A stretch of DNA of 64,000 nucleotides, taken from the NCBI RefSeq assembly GCF_003344785.1, contig NZ_QPMK01000019.1:1-64000 (forward strand). Direction: 5' to 3'. The translations under genes were made by a program, and so were the position numbers. The notes under the pieces are model-generated. The model saw nothing but the letters and a program-made list of their open reading frames with translations, was not told the DNA's origin and searched no databases. Position 1 is the stretch's first letter; every line of letters starts with the position of its first letter. This document shows positions 62,930 to 64,000 of the stretch, one piece after another. The DNA is from Thalassococcus profundi. GTDB lineage: Bacteria; Pseudomonadota; Alphaproteobacteria; Rhodobacterales; Rhodobacteraceae.

Positions 62930-62958
62930 CGCGCTTCGGGCGGCGGTCGAAACCTTCA

Positions 62959-62974
62959 TTAACCGCGTGTTAAC
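62959..62974 (+). promoter_or_regulatory. CtrA-type binding box
   Basis: TTAA-CCGCGTG-TTAAC fits the CtrA consensus of two TTAA halves seven bases apart. It lies 51 bp before the TTG start of the next gene. A third half site TTAACC occurs at 63015-63020. Confidence 0.7.
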
Positions 62975-63024
62975 CGCGTCTCTCCATGGTTGGCCGGGGA
63001 CGAGGATTGCACGGTTAACCGGGT

Positions 63025-64000
63025 TTGGACGTATTCATCGCACTCTCCAGCGGTTTCGGCGCGGCGGTGGCGGCGCTTGTCGGGCTCTGCCTGCTCAGGC
63101 CGCCCCGCCGCAACGCGGCGCAGGCGGACCATGCGCCGCCGGACCCGCCGGCTTTCCTGTTGCACGACGGTCGTGTCATCCAGGCCAACCGGGCCGGCCG
63201 CGCCTGTCTCGGTGCCTTTGCGGACACAGCGGTCTGGGACGATCTTGTCGCCCTCTTCAAAGGCCGGTTTCCGGCCTTTCCCCCGCAACCGCCCAAAAAA
63301 CGGCTGTCTCTCGCGGCCGAGGACGACTCCGGACACCGATTGTCCATCATGCCCGAAGCGGGCGGCCACCGGATTGTGCTGGATGGACCGCCGCCGCCTT
63401 ATACGGCCCTGGACGACCTGCATGCCCAGGGCGCCGAACTGGCGCTGCTGCGCGCGACCATGACCTGCGCGCCGACGCCGGTCTGGCAATGCGATGAACA
63501 GGGCAGGGTGCTGTGGTCGAACGCCGCCTACGACCGGCTGTGCGACAGCCTCGGTCAGGCCGACCGCCGTGCGCCGATTTTCGACCTGGCGCTGCCGCAG
63601 ACCGAAGAGCCGCAGCGTGTCCGCCTGCGCGTCGCGGATTCCGGCAACACCGTGCAGACCTGGTTCGAGATCTGCTCGGTCCTGTCGGACCGGCTCTGGC
63701 TCAATTACGGCGCCGATATCGACGCGGTCGTGCACGCGGAAACCGCCCAGCGCAATTTCGTACAGACGCTGACCAAGACCTTCGCCCACCTGCCCATCGG
63801 CCTTGCGATCTTTGATCGCGACCGGCGGCTGGCCCTGTTCAATCCGGCCCTGATCGACCTCACCAGCCTCAATGCGGAGTTTCTCAGCCAGAAACCCAAT
63901 CTGATGACCTTTTTCGACACCATCCGCGAAAAGCGCATGATGCCCGAACCCAAGGATTACGCCAGTTGGCGCGAGGAAATGGCAGACCGCATCGCCGCGG
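63025..64000 (+). CDS. PAS-domain sensor kinase, possible DivL (cut by window edge)
   Basis: The frame is open from TTG 63025 to the window end without a stop. It starts LDVFIALSSGFGAAVAALVG (one membrane helix) and has PAS-like segments: APTPVWQCDEQGRVLWSNAA near residue 155, and FAHLPIGLAIFDRDRRLALF then NPALIDLTSLNAEFLSQKPN near 255. This resembles the N-terminal half of DivL-type kinases, which in this group control CckA-ChpT-CtrA. The kinase core, including the residue that replaces His in DivL, lies outside the window. A CtrA-type box lies just upstream, which fits a CtrA-network gene. There is no ATG nearby, so TTG is the likely start. Confidence 0.72.
   Translation, partial: MDVFIALSSGFGAAVAALVGLCLLRPPRRNAAQADHAPPDPPAFLLHDGRVIQANRAGRACLGAFADTAVWDDLVALFKGRFPAFPPQPPKKRLSLAAEDDSGHRLSIMPEAGGHRIVLDGPPPPYTALDDLHAQGAELALLRATMTCAPTPVWQCDEQGRVLWSNAAYDRLCDSLGQADRRAPIFDLALPQTEEPQRVRLRVADSGNTVQTWFEICSVLSDRLWLNYGADIDAVVHAETAQRNFVQTLTKTFAHLPIGLAIFDRDRRLALFNPALIDLTSLNAEFLSQKPNLMTFFDTIREKRMMPEPKDYASWREEMADRIAA

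Overview
The window reads as a chromosome (or large replicon) segment of an aerobic alphaproteobacterium of the Roseobacter/Rhodobacteraceae group. The evidence is GC-rich coding sequence with strong AGGAGG-type ribosome sites, a regA/senC/regB redox-control cluster near ahcY, a HemY/mitofilin-like/HemD block beside tsaD-gpsA, and a CtrA-type box before a PAS-domain kinase.

Left part (1-2300): a scrapyard of mobile DNA. It holds the end of an IS3-type element with its terminal repeat, a broken large serine recombinase, a second IS3-type transposase gene split by a scrap of an IS30-type element, and a three-unit 30-bp repeat.

Accessory metabolic part (2385-38398): three GH13 alpha-glucosidase/amylase genes, a BON-domain protein, several SDR dehydrogenases, an esterase, a sodium/solute symporter, Dps, a FAD-dependent sugar dehydrogenase split over two divergent units, a C45-type acyltransferase, a PHB-depolymerase-type esterase and a CopG-type regulator. 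These are followed by a CheB-CheR-PAS-HWE-kinase fusion, an AI-2E-type permease, PRC-barrel proteins and an MscS channel. The core is a tightly packed unit (28582-36901): gluconate-2-dehydrogenase-like subunits, two cytochromes c, a caa3-type oxidase (subunit II with cytochrome c, fused I+III, small subunit) and CtaG. It looks like a self-contained periplasmic path from sugar oxidation to oxygen. A formate/nitrite-type channel follows.

Second scrap zone (38399-41963): an IS256 remnant, an SDR gene, pieces of two IS3-type elements and the amputated start of a nonulosonate cytidylyltransferase, ending at a tRNA-Thr(CGT) whose 3' end faces the accessory block. The whole left part may therefore be an island inserted by the tRNA gene; this is inference.

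Conserved part (41964-64000): tRNA-Thr, hemY, a mitofilin-like gene, hemD, tsaD, gpsA, YciI, EVE, DUF1761 and DUF2853 genes, a PRC-barrel protein and an extensin-like protein. Next comes a complete IS1595-family transposon (51837-54898) with perfect 24-bp terminal repeats, an 8-bp target duplication and four passenger genes, including a PIN-domain pair and a small SinR/Cas2-like protein. The window ends with a ketopantoate-reductase-like gene, ahcY, twin FkbM-type methyltransferases, an HD hydrolase, a GNAT, regA, senC, regB and a partial PAS-domain kinase that may be divL.
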